DNA from: Bacillota bacterium
Lineage (GTDB): Bacteria > Bacillota_I > Bacilli_A > Erysipelotrichales > Erysipelotrichaceae
NCBI GenBank assembly: GCA_023388995.1
Contig: JAEWFD010000026.1
Coordinates: 28,443 to 92,442, forward strand
Length of the DNA stretch: 64,000 nucleotides
Direction: 5' to 3'
A model generated the notes under the pieces. The model searched no databases. It was not told the origin of the DNA and worked only from the letters and a program-made list of their open reading frames with translations. Shown one piece after another: positions 8,957 to 17,276 of the stretch (positions are counted from its first letter, which is position 1; every line of letters begins with the position of its first letter). The position numbers and the translations under genes were made by a program.

Positions 8957-9913
8957 TAACTCTTCAAGATAATTTGGATAGGAAGAAATAGCCCCATTGT
9001 ACTGAATGCTGGCGGCGCAGAAAGCAGCACTCCGCTTTAAGAAGGAATGCATCTGCTCCTTCGTGATGTCAGTAACTGCGGAAATATCTTGCTGTGCACA
9101 CTGATACAAAAAGGAACCGATAAAAGCATCTCCCGCTCCGGTTGTATCAACGGCTGTAACCGATACTGATGGTTCAAAAACCGAAAAATCTTTGGTTATA
9201 GCCCATGCCCCATCCTTGCCGCAAGTATATAAAAGCAAGCTGACACCTGCATCCAGCAGCTGCTTTTTGGCTTCCTGAATATCTGTCAGGCCTGTTATAA
9301 ACGCCAATTCCTCATCAGAAATTTTGAGAATTTCGGCATAGGGAATAAATTCCCAGATGGCTTCTTTCAATTGGCTGGGATCATCCCACAAAGGCAGGCG
9401 TACATTGGGATCAAAGCTGATCATGGCTCCTGCATCGGCAGCATAGGCAATCGCTTGCTTGTGCGCTTCCTTCATCGGGAACGGTCCAATGCTGACACTG
9501 CAAAAATGCAGAACATAGCAATCAGCGAACCACTCCTGCCGCAGCTGCTGTGGACGCAGCAACATATCAGCTCCGAGCTTGCGGTAAAAACTGAACTCCC
9601 GGTTGCCATCCGCATGCAATGATACGAAGGCCAATGATGTATTTGCCTCACTCGTTCGTGCGATCATGGAGCAGTCAATGCCATAGGATTGCAATTCTTC
9701 CATAATTTTATCGCCAAACGGATCTTGTCCCAGTTGCGTAATCATGCTGCTTCTCCCGCCTAATTTCGCATATGCTCCGGCAACATTGCACGGAGCACCC
9801 CCGACATGGGGCTCAAAGGAAGAAACATCTTTAATTGCACCTTGCTCTTGCGGAATCATATCAATCAGTGCTTCACCGATGGCTATCAACCTTTTTTGCT
9901 TATTAGCGCTCAT
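8936..9913 (-). CDS. PfkB-family sugar kinase, fructokinase-like
   Basis: A 325-residue ribokinase-fold kinase that would phosphorylate a sugar using ATP. The N-terminal sugar-binding segment GGAPCNVAGAYAKLGG and the catalytic signature VDTTGAGDAFIGSFLYQ (the Asp of GAGD is the base) are both present. The pattern is closest to bacterial fructokinases, but the specificity is not proven. The start ATG lies inside the last codons of the upstream hypothetical gene (11-base overlap) and has no strong ribosome site, pointing to translational coupling. Last gene of a three-gene unit. Confidence 0.88.
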   Translation of the reverse strand: MSANKQKRLIAIGEALIDMIPQEQGAIKDVSSFEPHVGGAPCNVAGAYAKLGGRSSMITQLGQDPFGDKIMEELQSYGIDCSMIARTSEANTSLAFVSLHADGNREFSFYRKLGADMLLRPQQLRQEWFADCYVLHFCSVSIGPFPMKEAHKQAIAYAADAGAMISFDPNVRLPLWDDPSQLKEAIWEFIPYAEILKISDEELAFITGLTDIQEAKKQLLDAGVSLLLYTCGKDGAWAITKDFSVFEPSVSVTAVDTTGAGDAFIGSFLYQCAQQDISAVTDITKEQMHSFLKRSAAFCAASIQYNGAISSYPNYLEELEKAASI

Positions 9914-10316
9914 AAGATTGCAGGCGGAATAAAATATCTTCTACCCGTTCACGGTAGGATTCAATCTGATCAATCCCATCTCTGATTTTAGATTGCACCA
10001 TAAAATCAACGAAGAAATTATCAAAGAAATAATCCGCAAAACCGAGAAAACTATCGTTCGTCAAATCAAGATCCAGCGGCAGATGCAAATCACCCAGTTC
10101 CTTGCGAAAGCGATTCACATGATAGTTCACATCTTGCATCATATGTTCCGCCTTGCGCATTTTATCCCGTTTCATGAAAGTGGAAAACATACCGCCGCCC
10201 AGCATATCAAAGAAACCCCAACCCTGTGCTCCTTTTAATTCGCTTAATACTGCATCTAACTTGCGCAGCAATTGCTCCCCTGCGTAAATCGCTTCTCTGA
10301 CTTCTTTTTGGTCCAT
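9903..10316 (-). CDS. Conserved-looking hypothetical helical protein
   Basis: A 137-residue protein I cannot name. It is charged and mostly helical, with no membrane segment or signal peptide, and has a short glycine-rich stretch (GWGFFDMLGGGMFSTFMKR) near residue 35. The start ATG 10316 has AAGGAG seven bases upstream, formed by the end of the alaX-like gene; an ATG at 10322 is too close to that site. It overlaps both neighbours slightly, so it is part of the same operon. Confidence 0.7.
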   Translation of the reverse strand: MDQKEVREAIYAGEQLLRKLDAVLSELKGAQGWGFFDMLGGGMFSTFMKRDKMRKAEHMMQDVNYHVNRFRKELGDLHLPLDLDLTNDSFLGFADYFFDNFFVDFMVQSKIRDGIDQIESYRERVEDILFRLQSYER

Positions 10317-10318
10317 TT

Positions 10319-11494
10319 TCATTCTCCTTTTAGCTGCTTTAGCAGCTCTTGTTTATAGTTTGGGTGATATCGGCCTCCACCCTGTGCCATAGATGCACTT
10401 CCGCCACCTTTAAATCCATGTCTGGCCGCAAATACCTGATACACTTCGCGCATATTATCAGGCATTTCTTTCTGGCAAGCAAATAAAACATGGCACTGTT
10501 CTTCCTGCCGGCACAGAAGAGCAACTCTTCGCCGTTCCTTCGTAATCATGCTGGCGAGAATCTGACCTTCTTTCGGTGTTGCTTCTAATTCATCAATGAT
10601 GTAGTCATCCTCATTTGTTGTTTGCAAGTAGTGCAGCGCTTTTAATTCTAGTCGCTCTATCCGCAAGCGATGAACTTCTTGTTCCAGCTGGTTTTTGCTG
10701 TCCCCTTGCTTCAGTACAGCATTCAGCACTTCTTTTGCTGGTACTTTGTATCGCTCCCCTAGTGTTTTCAGCATTTCTGCCTGCTGTTTGTATTGTACCA
10801 GCAGCGGCATTCCTGCTTGGTAGCAAACCAGCAGTCCATCCTTGGTACGCTCCAGTGCCAATACTGCAACTTCTTGGATATAGGATGTCCGCGGTACATG
10901 CAGGCACCCGCAGAAGTTATAATCATCTTCTGCCACTTTTACAACCCGCACTACATCGTGTTCTTGAAAGTTTGTTTTCTTCTGCTTGTCTTTGAACTCC
11001 TCGTAAGCAGGATAGCAAATCTCAACCGCAAGATCTTTCCGAATCTGGGCATTGGCATAAGCCTCCATCGCCGCTTGAACCGCCCCCAGATCCATCTCCA
11101 TTGCACCCTGCTGCCAGCTAAACAGAATCTGTGAACCATCGCTGCCCGCATGATGGGATATCGTCATGACAGGATAGTGTTTTTCCATATAGTAGGAAAG
11201 CAGATGCTGGGCAGTATGAATCTGGCATTTCCATAGCCGCTGTTCGAAATCTACGACACCTTGAACGATGCCGCTCAACGGCTGCTCTACAACGTGAACA
11301 ACTGCTTGCTCTTGTTCATAGACATGGATTACGGGCATTCCATTCAGCGTTCCAGTGTCACTAGCCATGCCGCCTTTTTCCACATAAAACGCACTCGCTT
11401 CCAATATGACATGATAGCCATCTTCCTGCTTGGTGCAAGAAAGGACATGGCTCGTAAATGTTGTTTCTTCCATTTTGTCGTAATAAGGATTCAT
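10319..11494 (-). CDS. Long AlaX-type alanyl-tRNA editing protein
   Basis: A protein of about 391 residues resembling the editing half of alanyl-tRNA synthetase. It probably hydrolyses mischarged Ser- or Gly-tRNA(Ala). HTAQHLLSYYM carries the HxxxH zinc ligands and CGCLHVPRTSYIQEV supplies the CxxxH pair of the tRNA_SAD domain. The C-terminus FKGGGSASMAQGGGR is a DHHA1 nucleic-acid-binding domain, so this is the long form (AlaX-L). There is no aminoacylation core. I prefer ATG 11494 because an AAAAGAG site lies eight bases upstream; ATG 11503 is the alternative. First gene of the operon with the hypothetical protein and the kinase. Confidence 0.88.
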   Translation of the reverse strand: MNPYYDKMEETTFTSHVLSCTKQEDGYHVILEASAFYVEKGGMASDTGTLNGMPVIHVYEQEQAVVHVVEQPLSGIVQGVVDFEQRLWKCQIHTAQHLLSYYMEKHYPVMTISHHAGSDGSQILFSWQQGAMEMDLGAVQAAMEAYANAQIRKDLAVEICYPAYEEFKDKQKKTNFQEHDVVRVVKVAEDDYNFCGCLHVPRTSYIQEVAVLALERTKDGLLVCYQAGMPLLVQYKQQAEMLKTLGERYKVPAKEVLNAVLKQGDSKNQLEQEVHRLRIERLELKALHYLQTTNEDDYIIDELEATPKEGQILASMITKERRRVALLCRQEEQCHVLFACQKEMPDNMREVYQVFAARHGFKGGGSASMAQGGGRYHPNYKQELLKQLKGE

Positions 11495-11581
11495 TGTCAT
11501 CACTCTTTTCTGCTTCTAATTATTATTATAACAAATTTAGTCCAACATGATATAATGATTGCATGATGAGAGGATGATTTG

Positions 11582-12448
11582 ATGATTTACAGCACCAATT
11601 GGCGCGACTATGAATTAATTGACAGTGGAGAAGGGGAAAAATTAGAACGTTGGGGACAGATTACATTACGACGCCCCGATCCGCAAGCGATCTGGCCGAA
11701 GTCCAAGGTTGCTGCCTGGTCAAATCCTGATGCTCATTACCATCGTTCCAGCAAAGGCGGCGGTACTTGGGAGTTTAAAAAGAAGCTGCCCAATGATTGG
11801 AATATCCGCTATCGGCAACTGCAGTTCAAAATACAGCCAACCAATTTCAAACATACCGGATTGTTCCCGGAACAAGCAGTAAACTGGGATTTCATGATTG
11901 AGAAAATCCAGCAAGCTGATCGGGAGATCCGTGTTTTGAATTTATTTGCATATACCGGCGGCGCTACCATGGCGTGCGCCTATGCCAATGCCAGTGAGGT
12001 CGTCCATGTAGATGCGGCCAAAGGAATGGTGCAATGGGCCAAGGATAATATGGAATTATCAAAACTGGCAGATCGCAAGATTCGCTTTATTGTAGATGAT
12101 GTTTTGAAGTTTGTAGAGCGGGAAAAACGGCGTGGGCGAACCTATCATGCCATCATTATGGACCCGCCTAGCTATGGCCGCGGTCCCAACGGTGAAGTAT
12201 GGCAAATTGAGCAGCAAATTTTCCCGCTGATTCAGGCGTGTTTGGAAATCCTGGATGATCAGCCGCTCTTTTTCTTGGTTAATTCCTATACTACCGGCTT
12301 CCTGCCAACAGTACTGGAAAACATTTTCAAGACCACCATCGGCAAACGATTTCCCAACGGCACCATCAGCTGCGGTGAGATCGGCCTGCCGCATTCGGCG
12401 CATGGTCTGATCCTGCCTGCCGGTATTTACGGGCGCTGGGAAGAGTAA
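11582..12448 (+). CDS. Class I SAM-dependent RNA methyltransferase, RlmI-like
   Basis: A 288-residue methyltransferase. Motif I is VLNLFAYTGGATMACAYANA and the catalytic segment is DPPSYGRGPNGEVW, the arrangement seen in the RlmI/RlmK (COG1092) group that modifies 23S rRNA. It lacks an N-terminal PUA domain, so the exact target is uncertain. An AGAGGA site precedes ATG 11582, and TATAAT at 11551 is a probable -10. The pseudouridine synthase gene starts one base after its stop, so the pair forms an RNA-modification operon. Confidence 0.85.
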   Translation: MIYSTNWRDYELIDSGEGEKLERWGQITLRRPDPQAIWPKSKVAAWSNPDAHYHRSSKGGGTWEFKKKLPNDWNIRYRQLQFKIQPTNFKHTGLFPEQAVNWDFMIEKIQQADREIRVLNLFAYTGGATMACAYANASEVVHVDAAKGMVQWAKDNMELSKLADRKIRFIVDDVLKFVEREKRRGRTYHAIIMDPPSYGRGPNGEVWQIEQQIFPLIQACLEILDDQPLFFLVNSYTTGFLPTVLENIFKTTIGKRFPNGTISCGEIGLPHSAHGLILPAGIYGRWEE

Positions 12449-12449
12449 T

Positions 12450-13118
12450 ATGCAGATGCCTTTTGAAGTGTTGTATGAAGACAATCATATTCTGGTAATC
12501 GTAAAACCGGTCAATATTCCTGTGCAGGAAGACGAAAGCAAAGATCTTGATCTCTTGTCGATGATCAAAGCCTACCTGAAAGAAAAATACCAAAAACCCG
12601 GCAACGTATTTGTCGGGTTGGTACATCGTTTGGATCGTCCGGTTGGGGGTGTTATGGTATTTGCGAAGACATCGAAAGCCGCATCCCGCCTCAGCGATCA
12701 GATTCGCACAAACATGATGAGCAAACACTATCAGGCCGTTCTTTGCGGACAAGCGCCGAAGCAGCATGATGAACTGCTCGATTATCTCGTTAAAAATACC
12801 AAAACCAATACTGTCATGACAACAAAAGATACCAAACTAGGCAAACGTTCACGGCTCACGTATACGTTGCGGAAAAAAACAACCGACTTTTCACTGGTGG
12901 ACATCGTTTTGGATACCGGGCGTTCCCACCAAATCCGGGTGCAGTTTTCCAGCCGCAATCTTCCGCTGTGGGGTGACCAGCGCTATCATAAACAAGCAAA
13001 GCCGGGTCAGCAAATTGCCCTTTGGGCGACCCAGCTTTCCTTCCAGCATCCGGTTTCAAAAGAGATGCTCACATTTTCCAGCAATCCCCCTGCATCCTTT
13101 CCTTGGAACGTATTTTAG
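12450..13118 (+). CDS. RluA-family pseudouridine synthase
   Basis: A 222-residue pseudouridine synthase that isomerises uridine in rRNA or tRNA. The catalytic motif is LVHRLDRPVGGVMVFAKT with the Asp of HRLDRP as nucleophile; GRSHQIRVQFSSRNLPLWGD is the second family signature. There is no S4 RNA-binding domain, so it is the short RluA type. It directly follows the RlmI-like methyltransferase and ends in a strong terminator whose stem begins at the stop codon. Confidence 0.9.
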   Translation: MQMPFEVLYEDNHILVIVKPVNIPVQEDESKDLDLLSMIKAYLKEKYQKPGNVFVGLVHRLDRPVGGVMVFAKTSKAASRLSDQIRTNMMSKHYQAVLCGQAPKQHDELLDYLVKNTKTNTVMTTKDTKLGKRSRLTYTLRKKTTDFSLVDIVLDTGRSHQIRVQFSSRNLPLWGDQRYHKQAKPGQQIALWATQLSFQHPVSKEMLTFSSNPPASFPWNVF

Positions 13119-13138
13119 CCAGCAACTGCTGGCTTTTT
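13117..13138 (+). terminator. Intrinsic terminator after pseudouridine synthase
   Basis: AGCCAGC, loop AACT, GCTGGCT, then TTTTT. The stem starts on the last two bases of the stop codon. Confidence 0.85.
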
Positions 13139-14066
13139 ATATGGCTTCAATGCGCAGCGGAGCTCTTTGACGAAATCCTGCAGCACTGACTTGAATACCG
13201 AAGATCGATGGCGTAAAAACAAACATCATGGAAGTGTCATCTGCAATCACGATAATCCCTGGTGCATTGACGGTTACGGTTCCGGAACCGGAGGTAGTTG
13301 GCCCCATCAGCATTTGAATTGTATCCCCGACAGAAACCATTTCATAGATATTTAAGCTGGCATCAAACTGGCAGCTGGAAGCCGCACCTTCCGGAAGCGG
13401 CAGATAGGTGATCGTTTCATCGTAGACTTGATTCGGAAAATACAGCGCAGTAATATAATTGATCGCAAAGGCATATGGTTCTCCGCCATTCAGCAAGAGC
13501 AATGGAACTTGTGCCGAAGGTGCTCGATACAAGCCATCTAAATTACCGGTGATGGTTGCCAGCCGATTGGAAAAGACACTGACGGAAGCCTCCGGATATT
13601 TGACCACCAGCTGGTCTAGGACATGTGCAAATTGAAGCAATGGCAGACAGGCTAAATCGGCCTGATCGATGCAAGCAATCCGCAATGTTGCTTTTACTCC
13701 TAACGTGCTGGGAAAGAATACCGTTGCCAAGCTTTTATTGACCAAGGTCAATTCCAACGGTACCGTATCTACCTGCAACGCCGCAATCCCGGTTAGGTTT
13801 CCCATTCTGACGGGAGAATTGCTTTCAAACTCCTGCCCCGTACTTGCCTGAAGCTGAAACATCACTCCTGTAGAACCGGAAGTGGATTGGGTGGAGAGAT
13901 TCCAGTCAATCACATATATCCCGCTTGCTTGGATGGTGATAATGCCTGTATTCTCATCATATTGGATATTCCCTTGGGAAAGGCTGATTTCATCAAATAA
14001 AACAGTTTCATTGCTTAACACGCTATCGTTAGCATTTTTTTGCAGCAATAGGATTTCAGTATTCAT
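13137..14066 (-). CDS. C1q/BclA-like surface or spore-coat protein
   Basis: A 309-residue protein with no signal peptide or membrane helix. Residues about 15-130 resemble the jelly-roll C-terminal domain of BclA/C1q-like proteins: GIITIQASGIYVIDWNLST followed by TGVMFQLQ and an SNSPVRMGNLTGIAAL repeat-like stretch. A second, similar module may occupy residues 200-309 (SVGDTIQMLMGPT, VTVNAPGIIVIADD). No collagen-like GXY tract is present. The start ATG 14066 has AAGGAGG five bases upstream; an earlier ATG lies before that site. Such domains often trimerise on spores or cell surfaces; the function here is not known. Confidence 0.65.
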   Translation of the reverse strand: MNTEILLLQKNANDSVLSNETVLFDEISLSQGNIQYDENTGIITIQASGIYVIDWNLSTQSTSGSTGVMFQLQASTGQEFESNSPVRMGNLTGIAALQVDTVPLELTLVNKSLATVFFPSTLGVKATLRIACIDQADLACLPLLQFAHVLDQLVVKYPEASVSVFSNRLATITGNLDGLYRAPSAQVPLLLLNGGEPYAFAINYITALYFPNQVYDETITYLPLPEGAASSCQFDASLNIYEMVSVGDTIQMLMGPTTSGSGTVTVNAPGIIVIADDTSMMFVFTPSIFGIQVSAAGFRQRAPLRIEAI

Positions 14067-14170
14067 ATGTACCTCCTTCTGGACCATTTCGCGTACCCGG
14101 CCCCATGATATTCTACGCTATGTCCATCCACGTCAAATTATATCTGTTTGCTGGAAGTTTTATTTTTTTA

Positions 14171-14198
14171 TTGACAATAGCTAGAATTCCTTTATAAT
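14171..14198 (+). promoter_or_regulatory. Consensus SigA promoter of structured RNA
   Basis: TTGACA, 16-base spacer, TATAAT: both boxes match consensus exactly. Transcription should start near 14205, right before the structured segment. Confidence 0.85.
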
Positions 14199-14204
14199 TC
14201 AAAC

Positions 14205-14444
14205 TATTGAAACGGAGGTGCAGATCAGAGGTAGAAGGTAAACGTGTATGTTTAAACTGCTGTATGCAGTTTGCTTGGACAATCGTCCAATCTTTGTCAT
14301 GTATCACATGATCGGATTCTACAATCCAAAACATACGCAACTCATGCGTAGTACTTCAGATCTACATCCCATATCAAACAGCGTGAATGACATTACAACG
14401 AGAGATTGAAAGAATTGTAGAGAGCAAGTACAATTCACTTTTTT
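14205..14444 (+). ncRNA. Candidate structured RNA or riboswitch leader
   Basis: About 240 bases between a consensus promoter and a terminator, with no long frame. Read by eye it folds into nested helices. 14214-14233 pairs with 14352-14370 (about 16 pairs, with a symmetrical A-A mismatch). 14246-14253 pairs with 14329-14336. Inside are hairpins 14254-14272 (AAACTGC/GCAGTTT), 14275-14290 (TTGGAC/GTCCAA), 14297-14311 and 14314-14327 (GGATT/AATCC), with 14334-14350 (TACGCA/TGCGTA) outside the inner helix. I do not recognise a known family. It may be a free RNA or a leader of the C39-like lipoprotein gene 25 bases after the terminator. Confidence 0.6.
14411..14444 (+). terminator. Terminator or attenuator of structured RNA
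   Basis: GAATTGTA (14412-14419) pairs with TACAATTC (14429-14436) and is followed by a run of six T. CTACAAT at 14319-14325 could instead pair with ATTGTAG of the 5' arm, a possible antiterminator. Confidence 0.75.
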
Positions 14445-14468
14445 ACGTGATCAGAAAGGAACCTAACG

Positions 14469-15401
14469 ATGAAAAAGAAAATTGTATTGTTTTTGTTATT
14501 GCTTTTACTGGTGGCGTGTACAACCCAGGCGGCACCGGATACAACTCCTAAGATGCCGGAATTTATTCAAGGTGAAGATTTTGACCTTGAAGCTGGCGCG
14601 GATTCCTATGCCAATGCGGGGGATCATGCCCAATCTTTGTATTATACACATCCTGACTTCTACAATATGAAGTCATCCGATACACTAACCATCTTGCCTA
14701 ATTTCAAAACCATGCAGCAAACTACCGAATGGTCTTGCGGCAATGTGGCGGCTTTGATGTCCTTGCATTACTTGGGGATTACGAATTATACGGAAATGCA
14801 GATTGCTGAGATTGGCGGCTCGCATACTGATTTGGATACAGCTGGTGCAATTCCTGGCAGTGCCGATAATTTTTACGAATACGGAACCAATGTGAAGCAG
14901 CTCTATACATTCTTCAGCCAAGTAGAAGGGCTCCAGATCACGGACACCAGCTATGCTGCTGAATATACAGAGGCTGATTTAATCAAGGATGGAGATGGTT
15001 TTACGCCAAATGATATCGGCAATTTATATCCAACTTTCTCCAGCAATGTTCTGTATGCTTCAGAAAACAGCGATGAAACAGAAAGCTGGGTAGAAGATGC
15101 CAAAGATTCCTTCTTCGTTGCAATGATTCGCGAAAATCTCCAAAATAACCGTCTGATGATGGTTGAATGGGGTGATTGGGATGGTCACTGGACTACCATC
15201 ATCGGATATGACACTATGGGTACACCTGGCATCGGCGATGATGTCATTATCTTTGCAGACTCTTATGATACTTCTGACCATTGGCAGGATGGTTATCGCA
15301 TTTACCCTGCTGAACGCTTCTTCTATATGTGGAAAGACCGCAGTGTTGCCATGAAACCTTATCAACTGCAGCCATTTATTACGGTTGAACTAAAGAAGTA
15401 A
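14469..15401 (+). CDS. C39-like papain-fold peptidase lipoprotein
   Basis: A 310-residue exported lipoprotein. The signal peptide ends in a lipobox LVAC with lipidated Cys17. The domain fits the Peptidase_C39_2 group: TTEWSCGNVAALMSLHYLG places the catalytic Cys90, and GDWDGHWTTIIGYD supplies His240, followed by an Asp-rich IIFADSYD. Unlike bacteriocin-processing C39 domains it has no ABC transporter attached and acts outside the cell. The ATG has AAAGGAACC upstream. Substrate unknown; the structured RNA and terminator before it suggest control by attenuation. Confidence 0.82.
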   Translation: MKKKIVLFLLLLLLVACTTQAAPDTTPKMPEFIQGEDFDLEAGADSYANAGDHAQSLYYTHPDFYNMKSSDTLTILPNFKTMQQTTEWSCGNVAALMSLHYLGITNYTEMQIAEIGGSHTDLDTAGAIPGSADNFYEYGTNVKQLYTFFSQVEGLQITDTSYAAEYTEADLIKDGDGFTPNDIGNLYPTFSSNVLYASENSDETESWVEDAKDSFFVAMIRENLQNNRLMMVEWGDWDGHWTTIIGYDTMGTPGIGDDVIIFADSYDTSDHWQDGYRIYPAERFFYMWKDRSVAMKPYQLQPFITVELKK

Positions 15402-15428
15402 GTGTCAAAAAGCACTCTCAAAATATGG

Positions 15429-15458
15429 ATAGCCTGCATATTATGCGGGCTATTTTTT
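15429..15458 (+). terminator. Terminator after C39-like gene
   Basis: ATAGCC(T)GCAT pairs with ATGC(G)GGCTAT, followed by TTTTT on the plus strand. Confidence 0.8.
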
Positions 15459-15504
15459 AGCATGTTAGTACAAGGTTTGCCTGTAATCCAGCAAACTATA
15501 GACG

Positions 15505-15535
15505 TAAAAAAGGTATGATCGAAAATCATACCTCA
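15505..15535 (-). terminator. Terminator of the Rrf2 operon
   Basis: On the minus strand AGGTATGAT pairs with ATCATACCT and is followed by TTTTT, about 80 bases after the last gene of the operon. Confidence 0.75.
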
Positions 15536-15613
15536 GTTTCATTCACACATTCTTTTCAACATAATTCTATTCTGCTTATATAGCTGTTATAAATGCTTAG
15601 CTAACGGCTATTT

Positions 15614-16162
15614 TTAAGCAACTTTTTCAATCCATGCAGCAAATGCTGACAGGAAGCTATTCAAAAATTGCTGAGTGCCTTCGTTGCTTAGTTCACCATT
15701 CTCATTAATTAGTGTGTGGTAAGCACCAATATATGCCTCTGGCTGCGCAAGCGTCAACACATTCAGAAATGCCAGGACTTGACGCAAATGATGATTTGCT
15801 CCAAAGCCGCCAATACCACCAGGTGATTGGCTTATAATTGCACCCGGTTTTCCATTCCAGACATTTTCCCCATAAGGGCGGGAACCAACATCCAATGCAT
15901 TTTTCAATGCCGCAGGGATGGAACGATTATGTTCCGGCGTAATAAACAAAACTGCATCGAGAGCTTTTATTTCATCGCGGAATGCCGTATATTCTGCCGG
16001 ACTTGCACCATCATAGTCCTGATTGTAAAGCGGCAAGCCACTAATGTCAAATTGCTTAAATACATAACCTTCCGGGGCGTTTTTGGAAACATAGTCTGCA
16101 ATACTGCCGGAAAAGGAATTTTTTCTTAGACTTCCTGTAATAATACCAATCGTTTTGTACAT
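15614..16162 (-). CDS. NADPH-dependent FMN reductase family protein
   Basis: A 182-residue flavodoxin-fold reductase of the ChrR/YieF/azoreductase-like group. GSLRKNSFSGS is the FMN phosphate loop and FITPEHNRSIPAALKNALD is the strongly conserved second loop of this family. It probably reduces quinones or other electrophiles using NAD(P)H. TAGGAGG precedes the start at a good distance. It is the third gene of an operon led by an Rrf2 regulator, consistent with a redox or electrophile response. Confidence 0.88.
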   Translation of the reverse strand: MYKTIGIITGSLRKNSFSGSIADYVSKNAPEGYVFKQFDISGLPLYNQDYDGASPAEYTAFRDEIKALDAVLFITPEHNRSIPAALKNALDVGSRPYGENVWNGKPGAIISQSPGGIGGFGANHHLRQVLAFLNVLTLAQPEAYIGAYHTLINENGELSNEGTQQFLNSFLSAFAAWIEKVA

Positions 16163-16195
16163 ATGTGTACCTCCTATTTATGATTGTTTTAATCT

Positions 16196-16837
16196 TTATT
16201 CATTGCCTACGGTAAATCTGGTTTTGATAAATTGCGGATTTTCTATTTCATTTAAAATCGCCGCTGCCATCGTTCCGCTCGTGACAAGCGATTTTCCATT
16301 GGAAGCAGTTAACAGATGGTCTTTCCCCAATACAGGTGTCGTCGCTTCTCCTGCAACGAAATCAGCTGATGGGGAAACACCTACCCAATTCACATTGTCA
16401 ATTCCTCTTAGAAAGTTCAATGTCTTATATGCTTCTGTCGGAATCGATATCCATGCAGCAACATCAGGAATTGTTTTTAGCGTATCCAGAAATAAATTGC
16501 CGTTTTCATCCAGTAAACTAGCGGCACCAAGAATAAAGAATAACCGTGGCTTTTCTGTTTCTCTGAACATTGCAACCAGTTTCGCTGCCAAATCCAAATG
16601 TTGATATGCTTTCGCAGGAGCTGTAGCAAATGCATTGATGATGACATCAAAACCAGCTAAGTCAGCTTTTTCCAATTCAAATACATCTTTTTCAATCATC
16701 TTGACCGTATCCCCAAATAAGGAAATGGCCTTATCTTTATTTCTTACAATTGCTGTAACATCATGACCTCGTGAAACGCTTTCTTTGTATAAAGCTGAAC
16801 CAGCCATGCCTGTTGCACCGATAATTGCTACTCTCAT
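16196..16837 (-). CDS. NAD(P)-binding NmrA/YwnB-like protein
   Basis: A 213-residue atypical short-chain dehydrogenase. The N-terminal GATGMAGSALYKE is the glycine-rich NAD(P)-binding loop, with a later VIINAFATAPAK and FILGAASLLDENGN typical of the YwnB/NmrA-like group. The start at 16837 has AAGGAGG nearby; the upstream ATG 16858, which overlaps the regulator stop as ATGA, is less likely because the ribosome site lies inside that extension. A Rrf2 gene followed by this family resembles Bacillus ywnA-ywnB. The catalytic role is unproven. Confidence 0.85.
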   Translation of the reverse strand: MRVAIIGATGMAGSALYKESVSRGHDVTAIVRNKDKAISLFGDTVKMIEKDVFELEKADLAGFDVIINAFATAPAKAYQHLDLAAKLVAMFRETEKPRLFFILGAASLLDENGNLFLDTLKTIPDVAAWISIPTEAYKTLNFLRGIDNVNWVGVSPSADFVAGEATTPVLGKDHLLTASNGKSLVTSGTMAAAILNEIENPQFIKTRFTVGNE

Positions 16838-16854
16838 CAGAAATCCTCCTTGAT

Positions 16855-17265
16855 TCATAAGTGAAATTCTTTTGTAATATCTGCCAGCGTAATTCCGGAT
16901 AATTTTTTTTCTGTTTCTGTTTGAATGGTATCGTATAAATGCTTGAGCGTACTTTCAATTCTTGCGCCTACAGGGCACTCCAGATTAGGATTGCCATGAA
17001 TCGCAAATAGATCCGCATGATCTTCTACTGCAAGAAAGATATCAAGAAGCGTAATGTCTTCCAGCCTTTTTGATAAACCTGTTACGCCTAGCTTTGTGCT
17101 CGTTCTAATTAATGAAGCTTTTTTTAAACGGCTCATCAAACGACGAACCAATACTGGATTAGTATTGATGCTGGAAGCAATATAGTCAGAAGTAATAGCA
17201 GATTCTTCCATCAATGCAATGACGCTTAATATATGGATACTCACGGATAACTTTGTTGAGTACAT
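16855..17265 (-). CDS. Rrf2-family transcriptional regulator, YwnA-like
   Basis: A 136-residue winged-helix regulator. SVSIHILSVIALMEES and TSDYIASSINTNPVLVRRLM form the Rrf2 helix-turn-helix, and ITLLDIFLAVE is a conserved dimer segment. Only one cysteine (LECPVG) is present in place of the three that bind an iron-sulfur cluster in IscR/NsrR, so it is likely a cluster-free member such as YwnA, perhaps with a reactive thiol. It leads the three-gene operon and lies just downstream of a perfect inverted repeat. Confidence 0.88.
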   Translation of the reverse strand: MYSTKLSVSIHILSVIALMEESAITSDYIASSINTNPVLVRRLMSRLKKASLIRTSTKLGVTGLSKRLEDITLLDIFLAVEDHADLFAIHGNPNLECPVGARIESTLKHLYDTIQTETEKKLSGITLADITKEFHL

Positions 17266-17276
17266 AAACCCCTCCT

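Noticed and set aside
14113..14340. 75-codon minus-strand frame in the 14.2 kb leader
   Set aside because: It is antisense to the structured RNA, has no ribosome site, and its openness follows from the palindromic sequence.
14205..14444. Identity as 6S RNA, SRP RNA, RNase P RNA, tmRNA or T-box
   Set aside because: None of the invariant sequences of these RNAs (for example the T-box core or the SRP GGAA tetraloop region) is present, and the multi-hairpin layout differs.
14469..15401. C39-like lipoprotein as a bacteriocin-processing transporter
   Set aside because: It has a lipobox and no membrane or ATPase domain, so it is a free exported papain-fold protein.
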